A stretch of 64,000 nucleotides of DNA, from positions 5,394,001 to 5,458,000 of the forward strand of contig JAUKUA010000001.1 in assembly GCA_030549175.1 (NCBI GenBank). The letters are read 5' to 3'. Under the pieces are notes generated by a model. It was not told where the DNA came from, did not search any database, and was given only the letters and a program-made list of their open reading frames with translations. The DNA comes from Lasiosphaeris hirsuta (lineage: Eukaryota > Ascomycota > Sordariomycetes > Sordariales > Lasiosphaeriaceae). Shown one piece after another: positions 1 to 10,818 of this stretch; position 1 is the first letter of the stretch, and each line of letters starts with the position of its first letter. Both the position numbers and the translations under genes were made by a program.

Positions 1-547
1 GCGCTAACAAGCAAACCAAGGCTGGTTTGTCACTGTGACGCTGTCTGCTCCAAATTCTGTGACGCACTTATTCATTCGAGCCACGTGACTGAGCGCCCTG
101 GCTGAGTCGCGAGCAGGCGAGTCTATTGTGGGCGGCCGCGGGGCCGCCTCGGGGGTTTGACTGGGTCCCCCTTGGAGCTGGGGCTACACGCGGGAAATAC
201 TTGGATTTTGATGTCGCCTTGCCCGTTTTGAGCGAACTGGATTGACCACCCGCTGCTCTTTTGACCCTTTCAACTCTTTTGCTGACGCTGGCCATCTCAT
301 TCCTTATTTCAGTTTCCGCAATCACCACTTGCTTGTTTTATTAGTGAACTCTCCACCGAATCGACCACTCTTTCCTGTCGAGCACACCGTGCTTCACGAC
401 AAGCGCCTCTTCCGACTGACCGGAGAGGCCACTTTGCCGTCATCCCTTTTTGCCCGAGGAAACCCGCTCGGCCTAACCGTCACTACCGAACGCGTCTGCG
501 CCGGAACACGATACTTGATCTGGAGCGGCGTCAACTAAACGGCTACC
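1..547. other. Upstream region of the LETM1-like gene
   Basis: No gene recognised. It holds a CACGTG palindrome near 84-89 and, from about 240 onward, a pyrimidine-rich stretch that looks like a fungal promoter and 5' leader running up to the ATG at 548. Short open frames here have no recognisable domain. Confidence 0.5.
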
Positions 548-2248
548 ATGAGCACCTCAGCGAGCGTTGCACGCAGGGCCTTGGTCGTGAACCCTTTTCT
601 GGGCACCGGTATGATTATTTGCCTGTGGAACATGGCCTTGGGTCGTTTTCTAATGCATTGTTGTATAGGCCATGCGCTTCCGAGATCAGCGATGCTAGCT
701 TCCTCAATCCTCCTTGCCCGTAATTCGCGGAGCTTAATGCTCAACAACCCGACAACTGCCCTCCTCATTCCCCTCAGAACACTTACGACATCCGGGACTA
801 GCACTCACGGAGCAGGTCCACCGGCCGGCCCCCCGCCGGGCTTCAACCCGGACGAGGCTAAGAAGCCTCTCCCGAGAGATAGTTCCGGCGCTGCTAAGAC
901 GGTGAAATCGAAGTCCGATGATGCTGGCGTAAAGGAGTCGGCCAGTAAGACGGCCGAAACTGAGGGAGCGTCACTTACGCAGCTCGCTGCACAAAAGGAA
1001 GCTGCAGCCGACAAGACCGAGGGGAAGAAGGAGGAGAAGAAGCTTACTCTCGGGCAAAAGATCAAGAAGGAGGTGCGCCATTACTGGGACGGAACAAAGT
1101 TGCTGGCAACTGAAGTAAAGATCAGCTCACGGCTCGCCCTGAAAATGGCGGCTGGCTACGAGCTCACTCGGAGAGAGAACAGACAACTTCAGAGGACGGT
1201 ACAGGACCTCGGCCGTCTGGTTCCATTCTCCGTCTTCGTCATCGTGCCCTTCGCCGAACTTCTTCTCCCCGTAGCCATGAAGCTGTTCCCGAACTTGCTG
1301 CCCAGCACCTACGAAGGCCAAAAATCCAAGGACCAAAAGGCTTTGACACTCCGTGCAACCCGGAAGGAGGTCAGCAACTTCCTGCGCCAGACGCTCAAGG
1401 AGACGGGTCTCCCTTTGACGCAGGCCACTGCGCAAAAGGAGGAGTTTTCCACCTTCTTCCGCAAGGTCCGCGCCACTGGGGAGAAGCCCACAGCTGAAGA
1501 CGTCATCAAGGTCTGCAAGACTTTCAAGGATGATCTGACGCTCGACAATCTTTCCCGGCCACAGCTAGTTTCTATGTGCCGCTATCTGAACCTCAACACC
1601 TTTGGCACCGATATGATGCTCCGCTACCAGGTCCGGCACCGCATGCGCCAAATCAAGAGAGATGATCGGGCCATCAGCTACGAGGGCGTTGACAGCCTGT
1701 CGGTATTGGAGCTCCAGATTGCCTGCGCTAGCCGTGGCATTAAGAGCCACGGTGTGTCACCTGCTAGACTCAGGGAAGATCTTCAGACTTGGTTGGACCT
1801 TCGTCTCCGCGAGGGTGTTCCGTCGACTCTCCTTGTTCTTAGCAACGCATATATGTACGGCCAAACGCAATCGAGCGGAAGCGAGGTGTCGAGCCAGATT
1901 GAGGCCCTGACGGGTGTGCTCTCGTCTATCCCTGAGGAGCTCTACCACGAGATTGAGCTGGAGGTCCACAACGCCGAGGGCGCCGCTACCAACAAGCAGC
2001 GCCTCGAGGTGCTCAAGGAACAGCAGGACCTTATTCAGGAGGAGCTTGAGCAAGATCAAATGAATCAGCGCACTGGCTTTGCCACGCCAAGAGATACCGA
2101 AGACATTGACGAAAAGGAGGAGAGAGTAACTGAGGCTCAGTCTGCCGGTGTCGAGAAGGCTCAGGTGAGTGAAGCAATGGACGCTGAGAAGGAAGGAGTT
2201 GCTGCCGCGAAGGCCGAGGAGGCCTCAGCGGAATCCAAAAAGGTGTAA
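548..2248 (+). CDS. mdm38: LETM1/Mdm38-like mitochondrial inner-membrane protein
   Basis: LETM1 family protein of the mitochondrial inner membrane; family members support K+/H+ exchange and bind mitochondrial ribosomes. Exons 548-608 and 669-2248 give 546 aa. The 60-nt intron (609-668) has GTATGA at its donor, a CTAAT branch-like site and TATAG at its end. It contains no stop, so the unspliced frame is also open (566 aa). The N-terminus is basic and Ser/Ala-rich, like a mitochondrial presequence. A charged linker follows, then one hydrophobic segment at about residues 203-225 (VPFSVFVIVPFAELLLP), then the long matrix LETM1 domain with the conserved block LRYQVRHRMRQIKRDD and the SxxxLREDLxxWLDLRL stretch. 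The C-terminus is acidic and coiled-coil-like. ATG 548 is the first in frame and fits splicing; ATG 692 is an alternative. Family assignment is firm; which yeast paralogue (Mdm38 or Ylh47) it matches is not. Confidence 0.9.
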   Translation: MSTSASVARRALVVNPFLGTGMIICLWNMALGRFLMHCCIGHALPRSAMLASSILLARNSRSLMLNNPTTALLIPLRTLTTSGTSTHGAGPPAGPPPGFNPDEAKKPLPRDSSGAAKTVKSKSDDAGVKESASKTAETEGASLTQLAAQKEAAADKTEGKKEEKKLTLGQKIKKEVRHYWDGTKLLATEVKISSRLALKMAAGYELTRRENRQLQRTVQDLGRLVPFSVFVIVPFAELLLPVAMKLFPNLLPSTYEGQKSKDQKALTLRATRKEVSNFLRQTLKETGLPLTQATAQKEEFSTFFRKVRATGEKPTAEDVIKVCKTFKDDLTLDNLSRPQLVSMCRYLNLNTFGTDMMLRYQVRHRMRQIKRDDRAISYEGVDSLSVLELQIACASRGIKSHGVSPARLREDLQTWLDLRLREGVPSTLLVLSNAYMYGQTQSSGSEVSSQIEALTGVLSSIPEELYHEIELEVHNAEGAATNKQRLEVLKEQQDLIQEELEQDQMNQRTGFATPRDTEDIDEKEERVTEAQSAGVEKAQVSEAMDAEKEGVAAAKAEEASAESKKV

Positions 2249-2699
2249 CCGTAGACGGGGGAAGCCTTGGTGTGTATAGTTGTGTTTCAAAGGTCTGAGG
2301 ATCAGGCGTTTGGCTTTTTTTTGTCTTGTTAAAGAGTTTCAGGTACATAGACCAAGCATCTCGACACAGAAAATGTGAAAAGAACCCCATTTCGCCATCG
2401 CACTATGATTGAGCACAGAGCCTGACAACTAGCCCAACAACCTGCAAGGGATTTATTAGAAATTGACAAGGAATCACAAGAGTCTAATATGTTGGGGAAT
2501 TAGCTATTGCGTAAAGAGAAGTTTAGCAAGGCAGTGCTAGGCTGTATGCGAAAGAAAAGGAATTTTCGACTTCAAGTTCGATAACAATGCGACTACACAA
2601 ACAGGGCCAACAAACTCAAACCTACAAGCGATATACACATGCCCTAATTGATGGCCATAGCCATGATATTCCACTTCCGGCCGGACCCCCCACCTCACA
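2249..2699. other. Convergent gap between LETM1-like gene and S15 pseudogene
   Basis: 3' flanks of two converging loci. A T-rich run near 2318-2326 fits the 3' UTR of the upstream gene. No gene or repeat seen. Confidence 0.5.
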
Positions 2700-4204
2700 C
2701 TAAGACAACGTCGCGGCGTCGGTTACTGGCAAAACGAGTTTCGAAACCGTGGCCCCACTGTGCTTAACGGTATGCCACGCGGGGCGCATGTTGGCGCTGG
2801 TCCCGGATTCTCCCCGGTGCCCAGGTTGCGGATATACTGGGGATGTGGACAGCCCGCGATAAGCAGCCGAATTCGGTTCCCCATTCGGAACACATGGGCA
2901 CAGTCGCGGAGAGCGAGGCTCAGCAGCGGATCAGCGCCCCTGCCCTGCGCGCGCACCGGGTCCAGCCGGAGGTAGCGCTCGCTTATACTATACGATACGC
3001 CACTCTGGACCTCGCTCAGGAGCACGAGTATGTCGACGTACGGGTGGTCGCTGGCGTGGTGGAGGTTAATCAGGGGTTTGCCAATGACTGCGAGGTCGGC
3101 CGGGAGTGGGGCCGTGGTGAAGACGAAGGTGTCGGGGCGCGTGGCGAGCGCCGTGTCGGGCTCCCGCTTGCCCCAGCCTTGGTCGTAGAGCTCGGGCGCG
3201 CGCCGAGGGAGGGCGTCGGGTTGGCCGGATCAAACTTGAACGCTGAGTCTGGAGCGTCAGTGGGGGGCGGGGTTTGGGAGAGGGTGTTGTCCGGAGAGAG
3301 GAACAGCTCGTGGGTAGAGGAGGGGGAGGGGGGTGGCCAGCTCGGGAAGCCGCGCCAGCCCTGTTTCCCCGTGACGAAGATCCGGACGGGGGGGGGGGAC
3401 GGCGGACGGAGGGACGCTCGGCGAGGTGCTCTTCGAGCCAGGCAAAGGTCTCGGAGAGGCTGTTTGCTCCTCCAGCACCGAGGTGTGTCTACGGGCCTAT
3501 GGTGAGGGCAACATTACCGCTGCTCGACAATAGCCTTGAGCATTGCTCCATGACCTCCGGAAATGTGAGGCCGTACCACCCCGTGGTCAGCAAGATGGGG
3601 ACGCTGGACTGTTCAAGTGCGCCGTTGTGTATCCACATTGGCTGCCAGAAGGAGTCCGACAGATCCGTGTGGGTGATCATATCTTGAATCCATTCTGGGG
3701 CACCCGAGCCAAAGTATTTGTTGACAGCGTCGAGGAGTGGAACAGCGTTGTACAAGGGAAGAAGGCGGGCCCTTTGAAACCTCGGGTACCATAGCAGAGA
3801 GATGGTTCCCCCAGAGTTGCAAACGATCCCGTGTACTGTGGCTGCTCCTTCATCCAGGCGAAGACAGCTTGGCCGTTCCCGGCCTCGTTACGAGCTGGAT
3901 CGAAGTCGCCCTCCGAGTCCGAAGTGCCCCGGCAGCTACTGAGCAAGACTTGATAGCCGCGAGCAGCGAAGATTCTAGCAGTGGGTTGGACGATGGATAG
4001 GTTGATGCTGTACGGGCTGCGGACGAATATTGTGCCAACAGGGTTAGGCCCCAGAGGTCGATACAGATCCGCCGCGATCCTGACATTGTCAGCAATGGGA
4101 ATGCGTAAGCGTTCAATGGTGTAGTTGCTTGTTTCCGGCGAGAGCCCACGGGCGTACAGCCGATCAAGAACACTACCGAGAAATCCTCGTTTTACGGGCG
4201 CCAT
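2700..4204 (-). pseudogene. Decayed CocE/NonD (X-Pro dipeptidyl-peptidase, S15) hydrolase
   Basis: Remnant of an alpha/beta hydrolase of the CocE/NonD S15 family, readable only by changing frame. Block 1 starts at ATG 4204 and carries the family N-terminus (VRSPY, RGYQVLLSSCRGTSDSEG, then YTGSFATLG before the nucleophile elbow). Near 3770-3800 the frame changes, and roughly 90-100 residues that normally follow the GxSYxG elbow appear to be missing. Block 2 (about LLPLYNAVPLLDAV to NVALTIGP) ends in TAG at 3489-3491, where the family has the Trp of GPWTH. Translation can be followed past that stop to a poly-C tract (3388-3398), where the frame shifts. It shifts again near 3195-3203 and near 2802-2806, before the jelly-roll C-terminus (NRIRLLIAGCPHPQY, then SKLVLPVTD) ending at 2700. 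Five separate lesions make a non-functional gene far more likely than assembly error. Neighbouring genes are intact. The deletion size is a family-based estimate. Confidence 0.85.
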
Positions 4205-5245
4205 GGCGAAATGTGATAATCTGGATACAACAAGCAAGGCAACAACCTCCTCCCTAGGTATGTGGGTCTACAGGGCATTGTCGTTGTCTCATCTGGCCCT
4301 CATAAACCCCGGCAGCGGGGTTGAGTTTGCCGTCCCCGACGACTCAAAAGACGGGCAGCGGAATGCCGCAGGATTGCAACTGAACACCCAACTGCAACCT
4401 GCCAAGGACCAACAGCCCAATTACGCGGGTGGATTATCGTAGACACCGAGTGTCTTTGCAGTGTCCGTCATGCCTCAGCAACATTTGTAGTAAATATCTA
4501 TGAGTCTATCCGGTAGTATTTATGTACTCTGATAGCTAGGAAGATCATTTACTGGTGTTCAGGCAATTGCGATCCTGTTTGACTAACAGTGGTGAGAACG
4601 GGCGACAGGACGGGTGAATTTATTATCATTATCAAGCCCCAGAAATCGCTGAACTCGAAATGGTAAAATCAGTATCCTGATTAAATGATGTGCTCGATTA
4701 TTCGTCCATGCTGTCCGAGAGAGTATATGAAAATAATGATAAATTATAAACGACACGTGTGAGAGGGTTTGTGAGTCTTCGTTCATGGGAAGCCTGCGGC
4801 CGTCCGTCTATTGCATGTGTCACCGCCAAGCCCCTGTCACGCACGGACCTAGACTGCCTAGGTACCTACACTACAGAACAAGACACCTGAAGTACCTTGC
4901 TATCCATGTGAGGTACCCTGCACATACCTCTGTGCTGCTCACTCAGGTGGGGTCTATCGGCGGCGCAAGCAACAGCGGCGGGGGAGAGCCGCGACAACAC
5001 TTCGCCAACAACAGACAATCCACGAACCATAGCTCCCAACCAAGGCTCCCATTGACTCTAGCCACTCAACAACGAAATACCCACAGCCAGATACCCATAC
5101 CCACCTAAAGTCCCTAGGTTTCCTCTCGCGCCGACCAGACGAAGCGTCCAGTACAACGAGCAGCGATCCATAACCCAGGGCTAGCGGGCGGTGGTCACAC
5201 GTCATCCGTCGCCACGAACCCTTCCCACCCCGCGCAGCAGCCAAC
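4205..5245. other. Divergent intergenic region, S15 pseudogene / SNX4
   Basis: No gene recognised. An AT-rich core lies at about 4480-4760. A tract with repeated CCTA/GGTACC-type words lies at about 4848-4920 (CCTAGGTACCTAC). A pyrimidine-rich leader precedes the SNX4 start. Confidence 0.5.
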
Positions 5246-6785
5246 ATGGCCGTTATCGATCAGGACAATTTCTCCAATATCTCGTGGCATAGTGAGCAGG
5301 ATGTAGGACCTATGGGGCCGAGCACAACATCTTCGCACGAAACCGTTACTCTAGAGTTCCCTAGAAGCGGCAGGCAAGAAGGCCCGAGGGCCGAAGGGGA
5401 GCCCGCCCTTGCCGACCTCCAGCCCGGCCACGGCGGGGAGCTTCTCTACTGCGTCGTCTCGGAGCCGCACAAAGAGAACGATGGCACCAAAGATGCCTAT
5501 GTATCGTACATGATCACCACCAACGTACGCCTGCCCCTGGGTTTCACCCCGACCAAAGAGCTGCTGGCTAACCTATGCTTGTGAATAGACCACCTTTTCC
5601 ACCTTCCAGCGCCCGACGACCACCGTGCGCCGCCGATTTACCGACTTCGTCTTCCTCTACAAGGTCTTGTGTCGCGAGTACCAAGCATGCGCCGTTCCGC
5701 CGCTGCCGGACAAGCAGCGCATGGAGTATGTCCGGGGAGACCGCTTCGGCCCCGACTTCACCGCGCGTCGAGCCTACTCGTTGCAGCGCTTCCTGTCTCG
5801 CATCACACTCCACCCCATACTGCGCCGTGTTGGTATCCTACACACCTTCCTCGAGAGCCCCGACTGGAATGCGACGATGCGCAGCCGCTCGGTGCGGGGG
5901 TCTCTTGCCCCACCTGGAACCGTCTCGGACTTGGGGCCTGGCGGTGGCGCCGCGGCCGGGGCTGGAGGCGGCGGCGTGTTCGACGCATTTGCCGATAGCT
6001 TCATGAATGCCTTCACCAAAGTGCATAAGCCGGACCGGCGGTTCATCGAGGTCAAGGACAAGAGCGATAAACTTGACGAAGACCTCACCCATGTTGAGAA
6101 ACTGGTGGTGCGGGTCGCACGGCGTGAAGCTGACCTCGAGACAGACCTCAAGGATTTGGCTGAGCAGTTCCAAAAACTCATCACGCTCGAGCCGGGCGTC
6201 GAGTCGGCGGTTCACGCCTTCGCGGCCTCGGTCGAGGACACAGCTGTCGGACTCAAGAAGCTCAAAGACCACACGGACCAAGACTACCTGGGCTCACTAC
6301 GTGATATGGTCGCATACAGCGGTGCACTCAAGAACTTGCTTAAGGCTCGCGAGCAGAAGCAACTCGATTACGAACAACTAACAGAGTATCTGAATAAAAG
6401 CACCGCTGAGCGCGACCAACTGGCTGCCGGCCACGGCCACGGCGGTGCTGGCGCCCTCGGCGGCGCTGGTGGCTTCATCCGCTCCAAAATCGAGGATGTC
6501 CGCGGCGTCGACCACGAGCAGGCGCGCCGCGACCGCCAGCGCAAGCTCGAGCTGCGGATCGATGAACTAACGAGCGCCGTAGAGTTTGCTCATACTGAGG
6601 CTGACTCGTTCGCCGATCAGGTTGTGCACGAGGTTGAGAACTTCGAATGGGTCAAGCGTGTCGAGTTCAAGCGCCAGTTTGGCGGGCTTGCAGATGCCCA
6701 TATTGATTTCTATGGCGGCGCCATTGACATCTGGGAACGCTACGTTCTCGAGATGGAACGCGAGGGTGTTGTACTCCCGGCTTAG
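5246..6785 (+). CDS. snx4: Sorting nexin Snx4/Atg24 (PX-BAR)
   Basis: Phosphoinositide-binding sorting nexin that retrieves cargo from endosomes to Golgi and assists selective autophagy. Exons 5246-5524 and 5589-6785 give 491 aa. The 64-nt intron has GTACGC, branch GCTAACC and AATAG, and it splits the PX domain in phase 0. The PX domain spans about residues 55-190 and contains RRRFTDFVFLYK (PI3P-contacting RRF core) and the PPLPDK turn, then RAYSLQRFLSRI. A Gly/Ala-rich linker follows (about 215-230), then a coiled-coil BAR region to the C-terminus, ending near IDIWERYVLEMEREG, a family-like end. Start: first ATG, in a good context after CAAC. Oddity: the same frame stays open for 57 codons after the TAG, with an acidic Ser/Asp-rich beginning (see findings). 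Confidence 0.92.
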
Positions 6786-7637
6786 AAGGCCGCAGGGGAT
6801 AGCGATAGCGATAGCGAGAGCGTGGATGTAGGCAAGGATATCGACCATGTGCTGTCGGATGATGGAGGAAGCACAGAGGCCGAGTCCGCGATGGAGCTCG
6901 CTATGAGGAAGGCGTCTGTATTGCTGCTTGTGGAGGATGAATGGATGAAGGTGGCTTAGAGATGAAGAGGCATGGAGGAGAGATCCATTAGAAACGGATG
7001 AGAATCCGTGAGATCTGTTAATGCGCGGCCCGAGTTGGTGTCCAGCCGTGACTGCTTAACCATGCTTGGCAACCCCTTTTACCTAAAAAGGGGGGGGAAA
7101 AAAGAAGAAAAAAGAAAAGAAAGTCGACAAGAGCAGCACAAAATCACCTCCTTGCTTTATGCCTGTTTTACCCCTGGGCTTGACCTTTACCTGGTATAAA
7201 CAAGCACATGTCTTACTAGTGGCCTGAGTTTTGCAGGATTTAGGGGGCGTTCCATAGCAGCACGATGGTTTTCCTTGTGAATAAATACACAAACGTTAAT
7301 AGAACCATTAGACGTCCCATATAAGCTTGACCAACTGCCTCCGTGCATTGACCGCATTGTACGACTTCCAGTCAAGTGGTGCGAGTTAGAAGCATAAACA
7401 TCATGGATACATTACATTGCGGCTCTGAATGTAGCAGCATACTAATAACACAGCAACGTAAACAACATGACCCAAATTGAATTCCTTTACGCCATTTCAG
7501 CATGCCCACACATTCATGTATAGTTACAGAGCTCTATGCAAAAGAAATGCAAACTCTCCCAAACAAGCCGCAGGGCCTGGTTAACCTCACTCGCAGATGG
7601 GTTCCTAGCAACACAAAAGACAGATGCCGGCCGAGTC
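6786..7637. other. Convergent gap between SNX4 and KEX2
   Basis: It begins with a 57-codon open extension of the SNX4 frame (to 6959). A purine tract of about 40 nt (G8 then A/G) lies near 7087-7125. The rest is AT-rich 3' flank of both genes. No other gene recognised. Confidence 0.5.
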
Positions 7638-10279
7638 CTACCGTCTACTACCTTGATGAAGTGGCCTATCCTCGTCATCGTCTTCATCGTCCTCTTCGTC
7701 CTCGTCGCCCACAATATGATGCATCGCCAAGTCATCATCACCGTTGTCATCGTCACCACGTACACCGCGCTTCTCGCTCACGCGGGGGCTGATCTCATCT
7801 GTGCGATCGTGGTACTGATGATCACCGGCATCAAAGTCATCCTCCTCATCGCTGCCGCCAGCGAATGCATCGTACAGCTCTCCACCTCGTGTCTTGCGGG
7901 GCTTCTTTCCAGCGGGGCCGTCCTTCTCGCCGCTTGCCAGGCCTTCGGCTTCCTCCTCGTCCAAAAGCTCGAATTCATAGTCGTCACGCGGATTGTTCCG
8001 AAGACGCTTACGGCGTGCCATCCACAAGTAGACGCCAAGGCCGCTGCAAAATACAACGATGAGTGCCAGAGAGCCATAGATCCAAGCCCGCGTGCTAGCT
8101 GAGACGCCAAGTGTGGGCAGGAACGAAGGTAGCCAGGTGCTGGTACCCGTCGGGGCTGTCTGGCCGTCTTGAGTTGGGGAAGCAGTTGAATCGGGCGCGG
8201 TACCGCTTTCAGTGGGCTTGCTGTTTACTGGGCGGTCAGGATGATCGGTAGGGACCGCCGTGACCTTGGTGTCGGTTTCCACCGGGCTAGGGGCCATTGT
8301 CGTTGTGCTGGCAGGGATAGTTGTGGTGGAGATAATTCCGTGGTTATCATCATCATCTTCGTTGGGCAACGGCAGAACCGTTGCCTTGGAGGCGTCTTTG
8401 CTTTCACCCCAAAGTTTGAGATGCCAATCGGTAAATGTCCCATTGTGCTCGTTCACGTTGGTGTCCTTGACGATGATTGTCCAGGTACCAACACCAGTTT
8501 CACCCCTACATCCAGCCGTCAGTCGCAACCTTCTCAACAGTGGGACAGGGAAGCTTACCAGTGAACCACACTCATAAATGTCCAGTCATCGTATCCTTCG
8601 ATGCTCTCATCTAGTTTGCGTGTCACAGAGAGATGGCTGACGATTTTGTTGGGGCTGATCAAGTCGACACTGAGGTCGCCTCGGCGACTGTGTTTGATGT
8701 TCATGGTGACGGTGACATGTTCAAGGCGCTCTAGGTTCGCCGCACTGATCATATCTTGAGTAACCTCGTAGCTCACGACAATGCCCTTGTCGCCCTGGGG
8801 TATTTCTTGATTGACGTGAATCCAGGGAGAGAAAAACCAGGCCTGCGGCTTGACATTTTTCCAAGTCTTAGCGGCTTCCACGATCGCGTAGCTGTCGATC
8901 TTGCCATATCCAAAGGTATGGCTAAACTTCTTCCCAATGGTAGTATCCTGCCAGTCTCCACCGTCGACATTGATGGGCACAGCTGTATCCATGGCGAGAT
9001 ACTGCATATCTCTCCACGAAAGATCCGGGCGAACTTGCAAGACGAGGGCGAAGATACCGGCTGCGAGCGGTGCGGCTGCCGAAGTGCCACCATGGCTGCT
9101 GGAGCAGGCATTTTGGCCAACATCAGTCGTGTGGATTGCGTCACCGCTGCCGCTAGAGTATGTAACAACAAGACCTGCAGAGCACTTCTCGGAGTAGTAT
9201 GGATGCGTACCCTTCCTGTCGACAGCCCCGACCGTGATGCTGTAGATACTGTTGGTGTAACCGTCAAAATTGCAGTTGTCATCATTCAACGCGCCGTTGC
9301 CGCTGGCAAACACATAGATGGAACCGAGGCCTCCACGACCGCGCTGCACGGCGTTTAGCATGGCCCTTTTGATAAGAATGCCGGGAGCGTCCATGCTCTT
9401 TCCGTCATCCGGTGGGCCCCACGAGCATGAATAAATCTGGTTGTGCTGAAAATCGTAGTTCATGGCAACGGCCTCGTCCGCGTCCGTAATGAGCTTTGAC
9501 AAGATACGAAGACCAGCAATCTTGGAATCGTATGCGACACCAACACCACAAACGTTGTTCTTCACAGCCGAAACCTCGCCGGCACACCTTGTGCCGTGTC
9601 TATCGTCTGATAACCGAGGCTTTGGTTCGTTGGTCTTGTCGTTGAAGTCGTACGATCCTTGAGCATAGTAGTTATCCTTCAAATCATCGCTGTACATGTC
9701 CAGACCATCGTCGACAATGGCAACAGTCGCGTTCTTTCCAGTAATACCCTGGAGCCACACATCGGTAACATTGACATCATGGCCGACTTGAACGGGATTG
9801 AAGAGATGCCACTGCTCCGTGAAGATGGGATCGGCAATCCCCAGAGCTTGAGCGACCTTGGTCTGCTTCTCGACAGCGGCCTGCACCGGTGCTTCCTTGT
9901 CCTTTCGAGGGGAAGGTCCTGGCCGGACGGGAATCATCCGCTTCTCCCAAGGCTTCCGCAATTGCTGCTTTTCGGAAAACAAGACGCCGTCTAACACGCT
10001 CCGCTCTCCAAATGATCGTTTCCGTCTTCTCCTTTCCAATATCTCTCTCTTGATAATGTCGTGTTCGGCCTTCCTGGCGACGAAGACATGGTGGTCTTGG
10101 AGCTCGCCGAGGGGACCTTCGTGGGAAAGCCCAAGGCTTCTTGCCACCTCGGCTGGCGATGTTTTCGCATCTAAATGCAGAACGTAGTAATCGTTGGTGT
10201 CGAAGTTTCGGGGGAGGATATTCGATGCCGTTGTTAGGGCGGCCAGACCTAGAGCTGTCGCGATCGCGGAGATCTTCAT
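7638..10279 (-). CDS. kex2: Kexin (Kex2-type proprotein convertase)
   Basis: Calcium-dependent subtilase of the late Golgi that cleaves secretory precursors after KR/RR. Exons 10279-8559 and 8505-7638 give 862 aa; the 53-nt intron (GTAAGC...TGTAG) splits a Trp codon in the P domain. Start ATG 10279 gives a clean signal peptide (MKISAIATALGLAALTTA), preferred over codons upstream. The prodomain ends near residue 115 at WEKR, a likely self-cleavage site. Catalytic Asp is about residue 190 (AIVDDGLD), His 228 (DDRHGTRCAGE), oxyanion Asn 328 (FASGNGA) and Ser 400 (HGGTSAAAP). The P/homoB domain spans about 485-620. A Ser/Thr/Pro-rich stalk follows, one transmembrane segment (about 715-737) and a cytosolic tail ending in a strongly acidic run. 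All catalytic residues are present and length fits fungal kexins. Confidence 0.96.
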
Positions 10280-10810
10280 GGTTGGAACGCGGCTGAGGGC
10301 TCGCAAGCACCTCGTCGGATGCGAAGGGGTTCGTATTATTCAGGAGCGACGTTGAAAATTTACCCTATGTTCAGCGTGGGACGACAGCGTCTTGAGAACT
10401 GCCTGCTGTCTTTTTTTTTTGGTTGGTTTAGCGTTGGCCGCACCGAAGAGAATGTGGTAAGTCTGCAAGTGAGTGTCTTGGCATTGGTCAAGCTTGAAAA
10501 GGACCACCGGTTGCACGGTAAGGAGGTGGCAACTATGCGGGTATGTCGGTACGCATAGCCCAAGCAGTTTCAAAGAAAAAAAGAGGTCAAAAGGTTTAGA
10601 TGTAGGACTACACCATCGACAATGAATGGGCCGTTCTGGCGGCAAGGTTGTGCCCTTTTGGATTGTGGAGAGGTGGCCTTGTTGCGGTGGTGTTGTATTG
10701 CAGAAGACGTTGGCTGCTGCGCCCGGAGCGAGGCGTAATTTAGGGGCGTGTCATTCGCTGCTACATCGAACGCCGCCCTTGCCACACCCTGAGAGCCTGG
10801 TGCCAAGATA

Positions 10811-10818
10811 TCACGTGA
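10811..10818. promoter_or_regulatory. TCACGTGA palindrome (bHLH-type site)
   Basis: Perfect 8-bp palindrome with the CACGTG E-box core bound by Cbf1/Pho4-type bHLH factors in fungi. It lies about 530 bp upstream of the KEX2 start. Its use is inferred from the motif only. Confidence 0.3.
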
